A DNA stretch of 48,838 nucleotides from Planctomycetaceae bacterium (GTDB taxonomy: Bacteria; Planctomycetota; Planctomycetia; Pirellulales; UBA1268), in assembly GCA_011523305.1 (NCBI GenBank), contig WTHB01000151.1:1-48838 (forward strand), given 5' to 3'. The position numbers and the translations under genes were made by a program. Positions 37,216-45,179 of the stretch are shown here, piece by piece. Position 1 is the first letter of the stretch. The number at the start of each line of letters is the position of its first letter. The notes below the pieces were generated by a model. The model had not been told where the DNA came from and did no database searches. It saw nothing but the letters and a program-made list of their open reading frames with translations.

Positions 37216-37598
37216 TGCGACCCACTCCCCGTGAGGGCGTCGTAGGCAGCCTGATCGAGTAATGACTCAAGCTGGGCTGGATCATCTGGACGGATCCGAA
37301 TCACCCAGCCGGCACCGTACGGATCACTCCCGAGGGTTTCGAGGTTTCCGGGAAGATCGGCATTGGCGGCGACCACCTCGCCAGAGAGTGGCGCGTAGAG
37401 ATCACTGACCGCCTTCACACTTTCGATTTCACCGAACGATTCCCCAGCCGTCACCGTCGCGCCCACCTCGGGCAGCTGCATGAAGACGAGGTCCGTGAGG
37501 GCTTCCACTGCATAGGCAGAAATACCGATGGTGACCGTGCCGTCGTCTTCAAGACGGGCCCACTCATGTGACTTGGCATAGCGACGCGGGTGATCCAT
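37212..37598 (-). CDS. gcvH: Glycine cleavage system H protein
   Basis: Product of 128 aa, normal for the family. The ATG at 37598 follows GGAG; an earlier in-frame start is less well placed. The H protein carries the lipoyl arm that shuttles the aminomethyl group between P, T and L proteins. RYAKSHEWARLEDDGTVTIGIS opens the barrel, and the lipoylated lysine is Lys62 in GEIESVKAVSDLYAPLSGEVV. NADLPGNLETLGSDPYGAGW is also typical. It lies 44 bp after gcvT and overlaps the start of the lipoyl/octanoyl transferase gene, forming a gcvT-gcvH-transferase operon. Confidence 0.97.
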   Translation of the reverse strand: MDHPRRYAKSHEWARLEDDGTVTIGISAYAVEALTDLVFMQLPEVGATVTAGESFGEIESVKAVSDLYAPLSGEVVAANADLPGNLETLGSDPYGAGWVIRIRPDDPAQLESLLDQAAYDALTGSGSH

Positions 37599-37642
37599 CA
37601 GGGTTTTCTCCAGAGTGCACAACAGGGATAAGGCTCTTCGCC

Positions 37643-38842
37643 TTAGTCGGCTCCACGCGACCGACGATAAAACGGAAGGGGTACCACCCGGACAGGCAGC
37701 GGTGTGTTTCGGACGACCACCTCAAGCTGCGTTCCCGGAACGGCAACAGCGGCATCGACAAACGCAAGCGCCACGCCGCACCCTATGGTGGGTGCAAAAC
37801 TGCCGCTGGTCACCATGCCGCAGGCCGCACCGGCTGGCACGTTCACCTGATCGCCCTGACGGGCCGCTCGCCGGGACTCAAACTGCAGCCCAACCCGCTG
37901 CTGGGACAAGGCATCACGCTCCGCAGCAAATGCAGCAGCGCCGGGGAAGCTTCGACCATCAAGATTGACTGCCAGTCCGAGGCCGATGGCAAATGGATTG
38001 GAGGTTTCCACCAGTTCATGTCCGTAGAGCGGCATGCCAGCTTCAAGCCGCAGGGTATCGCGACTGCCGAGCCCACAGGCCCGCACGCCTGCCGCCGCAC
38101 CAGCATCAAGGAGTTGTTCCCACACGGTCGTCGCCACGCTGGCTTCAACCACGAGTTCAACACCATCCTCACCGGTATAGCCGGTCCGACTGACGGTGGC
38201 TGGTGCTCCAGCAATCGTGGTCTCCAGACCAGCATAGACAGGAAGCGATGCCACCGCCGCAAGCACCTCAGCCGGCAGGATCGCCGCCAGTGGCCCACTT
38301 GCTACCGCCTCTGCCGTAGTGCCGAACACCACCGGCCCCTGCACCGCAATCATCGCTGTTGCACTGGAGCAATCGGTGAGCGTCACACCTGTCTCGGGCA
38401 ATCTGTGCTCCAACCACCGCAGCACCCGCGATCGATTGCTGGCGTTGACCACCAGCAGGTAGCGGGGCGTGGCATCTTTGGCATCTGCCAGCCGCGTGAT
38501 CAGGGCATCGTCGAGAATGACAGGATCAGACGACGCTACCTCTCCTTCTGCTGCCTCCAGATCGATACCCGCCACCAGCGTATAACGGGCCCGCCCGACT
38601 GGCAGGTTGTCGACCCGCCTCGTGAGCAGGCCCTCGAGCCAGGCGGTTGAGTCCGGCCCTGCAATCATCAGTCGCCCCATGTGCGAAACATCAAACAGCC
38701 CGGCCGCCTGCCGGGTGGCCACATGCTCACTGACAATCGACTCGTACTGCACCGGCATCGACCAGCCGGCAAAATCGACCATGCGGCCGCCGTGTGCCTG
38801 ATGCCAGTCGAACAGGGGCGTTTGCAGGAGTGTGTTGTTCAT
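37643..38842 (-). CDS. gcvT: Aminomethyltransferase (glycine cleavage T protein)
   Basis: Product of 399 aa. The ATG at 38842 has GGAG upstream; the frame runs open much farther, to 39409, but that part is antisense to rnr. It transfers the methylene group from the H protein to tetrahydrofolate and releases ammonia. TPLFDWHQAHGGRMVDFAGWSMPVQY is the classical N-terminus, followed by GLFDVSHMGRLMIAGPDS, RTGYTGEDGVELVVEA and GLGSRDTLRLEAGMPLYGHEL. The product is about 30 residues longer than typical. gcvP and the lipoamide dehydrogenase are not in the window. Confidence 0.97.
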   Translation of the reverse strand: MNNTLLQTPLFDWHQAHGGRMVDFAGWSMPVQYESIVSEHVATRQAAGLFDVSHMGRLMIAGPDSTAWLEGLLTRRVDNLPVGRARYTLVAGIDLEAAEGEVASSDPVILDDALITRLADAKDATPRYLLVVNASNRSRVLRWLEHRLPETGVTLTDCSSATAMIAVQGPVVFGTTAEAVASGPLAAILPAEVLAAVASLPVYAGLETTIAGAPATVSRTGYTGEDGVELVVEASVATTVWEQLLDAGAAAGVRACGLGSRDTLRLEAGMPLYGHELVETSNPFAIGLGLAVNLDGRSFPGAAAFAAERDALSQQRVGLQFESRRAARQGDQVNVPAGAACGMVTSGSFAPTIGCGVALAFVDAAVAVPGTQLEVVVRNTPLPVRVVPLPFYRRSRGAD

Positions 38843-38913
38843 TGGGCTCCATCCCAGACCGATGGCGTCAGCCTCCCTCAAGGGACTTCGCCGGGTGATC
38901 GCGTGCATCCCGC

Positions 38914-38949
38914 CAGGCAATCGTGCCTGCGACCCCACTCGACGGGTCG
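38914..38949 (-). ncRNA. Two abutting hairpins in the gcvT leader
   Basis: Read on the minus strand, CGACCC/GGGTCG (6-bp stem, 8-nt loop) is followed without a gap by CAGGCA/TGCCTG (6-bp stem, 4-nt loop). The pair lies 72-107 nt before the gcvT start. It does not match the glycine riboswitch consensus I know. It could be a structured leader or chance pairing in GC-rich DNA. Confidence 0.35.
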
Positions 38950-38969
38950 TGATCCAATCAACGCTTGCG

Positions 38970-38975
38970 ATTGTA
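38970..38975 (-). promoter_or_regulatory. Possible -10 element for gcvT
   Basis: On the minus strand TACAAT lies about 20 nt upstream of the twin hairpins, so transcription from it would include both. No convincing -35 is seen at 17 nt, so support is weak. Confidence 0.25.
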
Positions 38976-39029
38976 CGGGTTTCGCAAAATGCGACCACCC
39001 TGTCGCCGGCAGTGGCAGAGGCCCGATGG

Positions 39030-41147
39030 TCACCGCCGCTTCCGGCGTTTTGATCGGGGGGGTGCGGGCGGGCCACTGGCCGCGTTTCGGCGTTCGCTTC
39101 GCCGACGGCCACGAGGTTCGCGGGGCTGCGATCGGCCCGCCCCGGCCCGCTGCCCGCCGCCAGCCCGACGACTCTTCCAGCTCCGTCGTTGGACAACAGC
39201 CAACTCCAACAGTCGCTGCTCCAGATCAACCGCTGCGACCCGGACCCGCACCCGGTCGCCGAGCCGATAGGCATTGCCTGGCCGGTGCCCACTGAGCGTG
39301 TGAGCCGCTCGATCGTAGCGATACCGATCATCCGGGAGATCGGCAACCGCCACCAGCCCCTCGGCGGGCAGTTCAATGCCCTGCACAAACAGCCCAAAGC
39401 GTTCCACACCGGTCACAACGCCGTTGAGTTCCATACCGATTCGGCTGCTGAGAAAGTGCAGCAACTTGAGTTTGACCAGTTCCCGCTCCGCCGCCTCCGC
39501 CCGGCGTTCCAACTCGGAACACTGTTCCCCCAACTGGTTCAGCCCATCACGGGGTGGCCGCCGGCCAGCAGCCAACAGATCGAGTGCCCGATGGACCGTC
39601 AGATCGGGATACCGCCGGATCGGGGAGGTGAAATGACAGTAGCAGTCACTGGCCAAGGCATAGTGGCCGTCTTCCTGGGGGCCATAGACCGCGCGGGAGA
39701 GGCTCCGCAGCACCGCATAGTGAACCGCATGTTCTTCCGGGCAGTGCCGCACCCGGGCCAGCAACCGCTGGAGTTCAAACCGGCTTTCAAGCGAGTCCAC
39801 CTCGAACCCGAGTTCCGTAACAAACTCAGTCAACTGCCTCAGTTTGCGGAGATCAGGGGCCGGGTGGATCCGCCGGAGGAAGCCGGCCTCTCCCTCCGCG
39901 AGCGCACGGGCGACCGCCTCATTGGCTGCCAGCATAAACTCCTCGATGATCTGGTGGCTCTCGGTGTACTCAACAACGTGCGCCCCGCTGACCCGCCCCG
40001 CCGCATCAAGATCAATTTTGACCTCGCGCATGTTCAATTCGAGTGCACCCCGGTCGATCCTTCGCTGGCGGAGGAGCCGGGCCAGATCCCGCATCCGTCC
40101 CAGCAGTCCCCGCACGGCCCCGGTCATCTGCACCACGGTGGTACGGGGATCGGCCAAGAACTGATCGACTTCTTCATAGCTGAACCGGCGTCGGCTTTTG
40201 ATGGCCGTCCGTTCAATCGTGGTGGCGATCGGCACACCCTCGGCCGAAAACTCAATCCAGCAGGTCCGGGCCAGTCGGACATGACCGGGCTGCAGGCTGG
40301 CGAGATTGTTCGAGACAATCTCTGGCAGCATCGGAATGACACGATCCGGCAGATAGACGCTGGTGCCCCGAGCCAGCGCTTCCTGATCGAGGGGCGAGCC
40401 CTCCCGCACGAAATGCGCGACGTCGGCAATGTGCACCCCGAGCAGCCAGTGGTCACGCTCAATCCGCTTCAGTGAAATCGCGTCATCGAAGTCCCGGGCA
40501 TCGACCGGATCGATCGTCACCACGACCTCGCCGGTCAGATCGCGTCGGTCACTGGGCACCTCATCACCAAAGGCCGCCGCCTGCCGCCGGGCATCCTCCA
40601 GCACCACGTCGGGAAAGTCTCCCGGCAGGCCGAATTCAGCAATCACCACGCGGGTGTCGACTCCGGCCTCTCCGGCCGCCCCCAGTACTTCGACAATCAC
40701 GCCTTCGCCGTCTCGCACCAGACTGGGGAAGCGGATCAGTTCGACCACCACCTTGTTGCCGGCATGCGCCGACTTGGCCCCCGGATCACCCACCCAGACC
40801 GCCCGTGGAAACTGAGTGCCATCGACCTGCACCCAACACTGGCCGGCTGACTCAAACGCCGTGCCGACAAACCGGGTAGTCTGCCGCTGGAGCACCTCGA
40901 TCACCTCACCCGCCAGCCCCGGACGACCGATATTGCGGCTCTTGCTCAGCCGCACGCGGACCGTGTCGCCATTGGCGGCATCGAGCGATGCTGCGGCTGG
41001 TACCCGAATATCTGCCGCGCGGTCCCCGGGAGGGGTGTCAAGAGGATGAACAAACCCATATCCCTGCCGACTCCGTCGAAAGCGGCCGACCACCACTGAG
41101 GCCGACCCGGACGGACGGGGCGGAGAAGAGGAGCGATGTCGATTCAT
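39030..41147 (-). CDS. rnr: Ribonuclease R (RNase II family 3'-5' exoribonuclease)
   Basis: Product of 705 aa. Its ATG overlaps the stop of the yhaM-like gene (ATGA). It degrades RNA processively, including structured RNA. The RNB catalytic region is clear: VVTIDPVDARDFDDAISLKRIE supplies the metal-binding aspartates. GVHIADVAHFVREGSPLDQEALARGTSVYLPDRVIPMLP and FMLAANEAVARAL follow, then CHFTSPIRRYPDLTVHRAL. N-terminal cold-shock-like domains precede it. An S1 domain (MELNGVVTGVERFGLFVQGI) and a basic tail ending KRRKRR complete it. The N-terminal helix-turn-helix of E. coli RNase R is missing, which explains the shorter length. Confidence 0.95.
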   Translation of the reverse strand: MNRHRSSSPPRPSGSASVVVGRFRRSRQGYGFVHPLDTPPGDRAADIRVPAAASLDAANGDTVRVRLSKSRNIGRPGLAGEVIEVLQRQTTRFVGTAFESAGQCWVQVDGTQFPRAVWVGDPGAKSAHAGNKVVVELIRFPSLVRDGEGVIVEVLGAAGEAGVDTRVVIAEFGLPGDFPDVVLEDARRQAAAFGDEVPSDRRDLTGEVVVTIDPVDARDFDDAISLKRIERDHWLLGVHIADVAHFVREGSPLDQEALARGTSVYLPDRVIPMLPEIVSNNLASLQPGHVRLARTCWIEFSAEGVPIATTIERTAIKSRRRFSYEEVDQFLADPRTTVVQMTGAVRGLLGRMRDLARLLRQRRIDRGALELNMREVKIDLDAAGRVSGAHVVEYTESHQIIEEFMLAANEAVARALAEGEAGFLRRIHPAPDLRKLRQLTEFVTELGFEVDSLESRFELQRLLARVRHCPEEHAVHYAVLRSLSRAVYGPQEDGHYALASDCYCHFTSPIRRYPDLTVHRALDLLAAGRRPPRDGLNQLGEQCSELERRAEAAERELVKLKLLHFLSSRIGMELNGVVTGVERFGLFVQGIELPAEGLVAVADLPDDRYRYDRAAHTLSGHRPGNAYRLGDRVRVRVAAVDLEQRLLELAVVQRRSWKSRRAGGGQRAGAGRSQPREPRGRRRSERRNAASGPPAPPRSKRRKRR

Positions 41148-42163
41148 GAGTGGGCGGTGCGGCCCCGGAAGAATTTGCGGCCCAGATTGGGATGGTACTG
41201 CGTCCAGCCATCGTCGAGCGCCGCCTCGGACTGAAACAGTTGCAACGTTCCCGCCATGCGCGCGTCGAGGGCATCCAGGTGGTGAAGCGCCAAGGCCTCG
41301 AGGGTCATCGGCAACTTCGGCGCTCCATAGGCGTATTCGCCATGATGGCTGGCCACCATGTGCTTGATACGATTGCGCAGTTCATCATCAAAGGGATGAC
41401 CCATGCGGAGTTCGACCGCATGAATCTTCTCCTCCACGATGTCGAGCCCCAGCAGCACATGCCCCAGCAACTGCCCGGCCTCGGTGTAGGAAAATCCTTT
41501 TTCGTTCTCGAGCTCGACGGTCTTGCCAATATCGTGCAGCAACACGCCGACGAGGAGGAGATCACGATCGAGTTCGGCATAGAGCGGTGCGATGCGATCG
41601 GCCAGGCGAAGCAGCATGACCACATGTTCCAGCAGGCCGCCCGCATAGGCATGATGCTGCTTGACGCCAGCGGGGCACCGCTCAAAGGCCTCCATCAACT
41701 CGGTGTCGGCCAGCAGTTCTTCCGCGAGCAGTTTCAACAGGGGGTGTTCCAGCGATGCGGCAAAACCATCGAGCTCTTTCCGGAGTTCCTGAACGGCTGC
41801 CCGCGGCAAGACCCGGAAGGCTGACTCATCGACGCTGGTAGGATCGACCCGTTCAATCGCCGTAAAGATGATCTGCAGGGCACCCGAGTAAAGCTGGGTC
41901 ACGCCGATGACCCGCACATAGTCGCCCTCCTCGAAGGCTGCAAAGTGCTCGTCCGAGGCGTTCCACATCCGGCCGGTGATCATCCCGCTGCGGTCGGCCA
42001 GTTCCACCTGCAAATAGAGCTGCCCGTGACGATTCGGCCGCAACTGCTTGCGAGTGGCCAGAAAAACCTGGTTGATCTCCGCCTGGGCCGCTAGTTCCGT
42101 GACGCACTTGCGGCGGTTCCGCGACGGCGACAGAACATCACGAAACGGCGAGGCAGGGGGCAT
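41144..42163 (-). CDS. YhaM-like 3'-5' exoribonuclease (OB fold plus HD domain)
   Basis: Product of 339 aa from the ATG at 42163; a TTG at 42190 and a GTG at 42103 are alternatives and none has a clear ribosome-binding site. The N-terminal OB fold (INQVFLATRKQLRPNRHGQLYLQVELADRSG) is that of YhaM/CvfD-like nucleases. The HD phosphohydrolase domain has its metal ligands in KQHHAYAGGLLEHV, LLLVGVLLHDIGKTVEL and VASHHGEYAYGAP, and ALALHHLDALDARM follows. In Firmicutes YhaM trims mRNA 3' ends. Here its stop overlaps the start of rnr, so two 3'-5' exonucleases are made from one transcript. It is divergent from proS. Confidence 0.9.
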   Translation of the reverse strand: MPPASPFRDVLSPSRNRRKCVTELAAQAEINQVFLATRKQLRPNRHGQLYLQVELADRSGMITGRMWNASDEHFAAFEEGDYVRVIGVTQLYSGALQIIFTAIERVDPTSVDESAFRVLPRAAVQELRKELDGFAASLEHPLLKLLAEELLADTELMEAFERCPAGVKQHHAYAGGLLEHVVMLLRLADRIAPLYAELDRDLLLVGVLLHDIGKTVELENEKGFSYTEAGQLLGHVLLGLDIVEEKIHAVELRMGHPFDDELRNRIKHMVASHHGEYAYGAPKLPMTLEALALHHLDALDARMAGTLQLFQSEAALDDGWTQYHPNLGRKFFRGRTAHS

Positions 42164-42259
42164 GCAACCAATCCGACGCGGGCAGGGCAATTCGCCGGCA
42201 TGGAGTTCGCCGACCTCCGGAGTCTAAGGCCGGGCGGCCGCGGGAAACAACCAAGTCGC

Positions 42260-42265
42260 TACAAT
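42260..42265 (+). promoter_or_regulatory. Possible -10 element for proS
   Basis: TACAAT lies 71 bp upstream of the proS ATG in the 172-bp gap between the divergent yhaM-like and proS genes. No good -35 is present at standard spacing. Confidence 0.25.
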
Positions 42266-42335
42266 CGGCGGCGACGGGCCGCAGCCCGTCAGCGTCCTGT
42301 TCCGCCACCCCCGAAACCCGAGGCTGCCGACCCCC

Positions 42336-43835
42336 ATGCCCAAACATGCGATTTCGCCCACCCGTCACGAAGACTATCCCGAGTGGTATCAACAGGTGGT
42401 TCGGGCTGGTGATTTGGCCGAAGCCTCCCCGGTGCGGGGCTGCATGGTCATCAAGCCGCACGGCTTCGCGGTCTGGGAGCGAATGCAGGGCATCCTCGAC
42501 GGCATGTTCAAGGCGACCGGCCATCGCAACGCCTACTTCCCGTTGTTCATTCCGCTCTCCTACCTTGAGCAGGAGGCGAAGCATGTTGAGGGCTTTGCCA
42601 AAGAGTGCGCGGTGGTGACGCACCACCGGCTGGAACTCGGCCCTGACGGCCGGCTGATTCCGACCGGCAAACTCGAAGAGCCACTGGTTGTGCGGCCTAC
42701 CAGTGAAACCATCATCGGGGCGATGTATGCGAAGTGGATCCAATCGTGGCGGGACCTCCCGGTCCTGATCAATCAGTGGGCAAACGTGGTCCGCTGGGAG
42801 ATGCGACCCCGCGTATTCCTGCGAACCGCCGAGTTTCTCTGGCAGGAGGGGCATACCGCCCACGCCACCGAGGCCGAGGCGATCGAGGAGACGCTCCGGA
42901 TGATCGACGTCTACGCGACCTTCGCCGAACGCGACCTGGCCATGCCGGTCTGGAAGGGCCCCAAGCCCGCGTCGGAACGGTTTCCCGGTGCGGTCGACAC
43001 GTATTCCATCGAAGCGATGATGCAGGACGGCAAGGCGCTGCAGGCGGGCACCTCGCACTTCCTTGGACAGAACTTCGCCCGAGCCCAGCAGATCACCTTT
43101 GCCGACACCAACGGAAGTGAATCGTTCTGCTGGACCACCTCCTGGGGCGTCTCAACCCGCTTGATCGGCGGGCTGATCATGACCCATGCGGATGATGACG
43201 GACTGATTCTGCCGCCGCGAATTGCGCCCGAGCAGATCGTGCTCCTGCCGATCTACCGAAGCGACGACGACCGGGCTGCCGTCCTTGCCTGCTGCGAGTC
43301 TCTCAAGACGCAACTTGAGGCCTGCCGGTGGCGGGACGAACCCGTACGGGTGCGGCTTGATGACCGCGATCTCCGCGGTGGCGACAAGGTCTGGCAGCAC
43401 ATCAAACAAGGGGTTCCCCTTCGGGTCGAGATCGGGCCTCGCGATCTGGCAGCCGGCGCCGTCAGTCTTTCCCGCCGGGATGCGCCACCCAAAGAACGGC
43501 AGGCGTTGTCGTGCGAGGCGTTTGTGGCTGAAGCAGCCACCCTGCTGGAGTCGATCCAACAAAACCTCTTCAACCGGGCCGTCGCCTTCCGTGAAACCCA
43601 CTCGGCCCGGCTCGACAGCCAGGCCGACGTCCATGCCGCCTTCGCCCCGGACGGTGATCGGCAACTCGGGTTCGCCCATGTCCATGTCGCCGATGACCCC
43701 GCCGTTGCTGCCGCGCTCGACCCGCTGAAGGTGACGGTGCGGTGCACCCCGATGGACTGGGACGAGGAGCCGGGCACCTGTCTGTTCACCGGCCAGCCGG
43801 TGGCCCGGCGCAGCGTCATCGCCCGCTCGTACTGA
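42336..43835 (+). CDS. proS: Prolyl-tRNA synthetase, archaeal/eukaryotic type
   Basis: Product of 499 aa from the ATG at 42336. It charges tRNA-Pro with proline. The short form, without the bacterial editing insertion and with a distinct C-terminal zinc-binding-like domain, marks the archaeal/eukaryotic (type 3) enzyme. Class II motifs are visible: RGCMVIKPHGFAVWERMQGILD, VVRPTSETIIGAMYAKWIQSWRDLP, WANVVRWEMRPRVFLRTAEFLWQEGHTAH, and GTSHFLGQNFARAQQITFAD plus CWTTSWGVSTRLIGGLIMTH. The anticodon-binding domain begins near PPRIAPEQIVLLPIY. The C-terminus ends in a tyrosine, as in many members of this type. Confidence 0.96.
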   Translation: MPKHAISPTRHEDYPEWYQQVVRAGDLAEASPVRGCMVIKPHGFAVWERMQGILDGMFKATGHRNAYFPLFIPLSYLEQEAKHVEGFAKECAVVTHHRLELGPDGRLIPTGKLEEPLVVRPTSETIIGAMYAKWIQSWRDLPVLINQWANVVRWEMRPRVFLRTAEFLWQEGHTAHATEAEAIEETLRMIDVYATFAERDLAMPVWKGPKPASERFPGAVDTYSIEAMMQDGKALQAGTSHFLGQNFARAQQITFADTNGSESFCWTTSWGVSTRLIGGLIMTHADDDGLILPPRIAPEQIVLLPIYRSDDDRAAVLACCESLKTQLEACRWRDEPVRVRLDDRDLRGGDKVWQHIKQGVPLRVEIGPRDLAAGAVSLSRRDAPPKERQALSCEAFVAEAATLLESIQQNLFNRAVAFRETHSARLDSQADVHAAFAPDGDRQLGFAHVHVADDPAVAAALDPLKVTVRCTPMDWDEEPGTCLFTGQPVARRSVIARSY

Positions 43836-43929
43836 TCTCCCACCAGCGGGCGACACAGCCGAGAAAAAACCTCATACTGATTAAAGAGCGGTCCCTTGAG
43901 CCGCCATGGAGCCAGCGAGGATCAGAGCC

Positions 43930-45123
43930 ATGTCAGTTCGCCTACCCTCTCCCTGGATTGTTGCCGTCATCGCTGCCTTTCTCGGCAGCCTGACTGGTGG
44001 CGGAACAGCCCTTCTGCAGGCAACGCTCACGCCGCTGCGGGCGGGGTCGCTTGTCGGAACTGGAGCCGATCACAGTGGCCCCCGGCCTCAGGTCGAGGTG
44101 CCGGAAACCCTTCACAATTTTGGACGGGTAAGCGTGGGCGGGACCGGCAACCATGCCTTCACGCTTCGCAACGTCGGCATGGCACCGCTTGTTGTGACAA
44201 AGGGCTCAACCAGTTGCACCTGCACAGTGAGTGACTTCGAAGGGGGCAGTGGTGATAGTTCCAGTCGCACCATTCCTCCTGGGGCCGCGACCACGGTCCG
44301 GATCGAATGGAAAGGGAAGGGCAGTGGCGGCCCGTTCCGACAGCAGGCCACGATTTTCACCAACGACCCGGCCCGGCCTGAGGTTGCCTTCGCGATTGAA
44401 GGTGAGGTGATTCCTGTCTGGAAGGCCGTTCCCCCGCTGATCGGCCTGACGGGACTCTCAGCCGGCACTCCAGCCGCAGCCGCCTTCAACCTCTACACCT
44501 ACGCGAATGAGCCCCCAAAACTCACTCGGATCGGTATCGCCGATGAGAAACTGGCCGACGCCATTCGTGTCACTGCCGAACCGTTGGCGGCGGCGGCTCG
44601 CGCCGACGAACCTGCCGCGACCGGTGGCTTTGCGGTGTCGATCGACATCGCCCCCGGCCTCCCGCTGGGAAAACTGCGAACCGATGTCGAAGTGGCGTTT
44701 GGCTTTGCCGGTGAGGAGGTCCTGGCGACAGTGCCCCTTGAGGGCGTGGTGACTGGCGACCTGACGCTTGTCGGGCCCACCTGGGACCGCCGTAGCAAGG
44801 CCGTGCGGCTGGGCACGGTATCCCGACGCAAGGGGCTCTCCACCAAACTCTTCCTGACGGTGAAGGGGGCCTCCCGTGAGCAGATACGGCCGGTGCTGAA
44901 GGAGGTGATTCCGGCTGGTCTGCGGGTCGACATTGGCGAACCCACCTCGATTGGGGGAGGCGACCTCGTGCGGATCGGGCTGACCCTTTCGGTTGATGCA
45001 GATTCCCCCCAGGCGAACAACCTCTGCACGAACGCCGCCTCTGCCGGCCGGATTGTGCTGGAAACAGGCCATCCTGACTCACCAGAATTGTCAATTCCGG
45101 TCTGTGTTGCCATTGCCGAGTAG
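43930..45123 (+). CDS. DUF1573-domain envelope protein
   Basis: Product of 397 aa. The ATG at 43930 follows GAGG by 9 nt; one at 43906 is also in frame. A signal anchor (WIVAVIAAFLGSLTGGGTALLQ) precedes an Ig-like DUF1573 domain: VPETLHNFGRVSVGGTGNHAFTLRNVGMAPLVV, then KGSTSCTCTVSDFEGG, IPPGAATTVRIEWKGKG and ATIFTNDPARPEVAFAIEGEV. The CTC cysteines are typical of the family. About 200 further residues form more beta-sandwich domains. Planctomycetes carry many such proteins and their roles are largely unknown. It lies 56 bp before the cytochrome fusion gene on the same strand, so the two are probably co-transcribed. Confidence 0.85.
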   Translation: MSVRLPSPWIVAVIAAFLGSLTGGGTALLQATLTPLRAGSLVGTGADHSGPRPQVEVPETLHNFGRVSVGGTGNHAFTLRNVGMAPLVVTKGSTSCTCTVSDFEGGSGDSSSRTIPPGAATTVRIEWKGKGSGGPFRQQATIFTNDPARPEVAFAIEGEVIPVWKAVPPLIGLTGLSAGTPAAAAFNLYTYANEPPKLTRIGIADEKLADAIRVTAEPLAAAARADEPAATGGFAVSIDIAPGLPLGKLRTDVEVAFGFAGEEVLATVPLEGVVTGDLTLVGPTWDRRSKAVRLGTVSRRKGLSTKLFLTVKGASREQIRPVLKEVIPAGLRVDIGEPTSIGGGDLVRIGLTLSVDADSPQANNLCTNAASAGRIVLETGHPDSPELSIPVCVAIAE

Positions 45124-45179
45124 GCCGGGATCTGCTGGTATCTGCTGTGGGTTCACTGTTTCTCCATCAGGTCGCTGCC

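Noticed and set aside
38843-39029. Glycine riboswitch upstream of gcvT
   Set aside because: A GGCGAAG-like string is present, but the aptamer's conserved GCCGAAGGGGCAA core and CUCUCAGG segment are not.
39189-40475. 428-aa open frame on the plus strand
   Set aside because: It is antisense to rnr, which has complete RNB and S1 motifs.
42138-43058. 306-aa open frame on the minus strand
   Set aside because: It is antisense to proS and overlaps the divergent start region.
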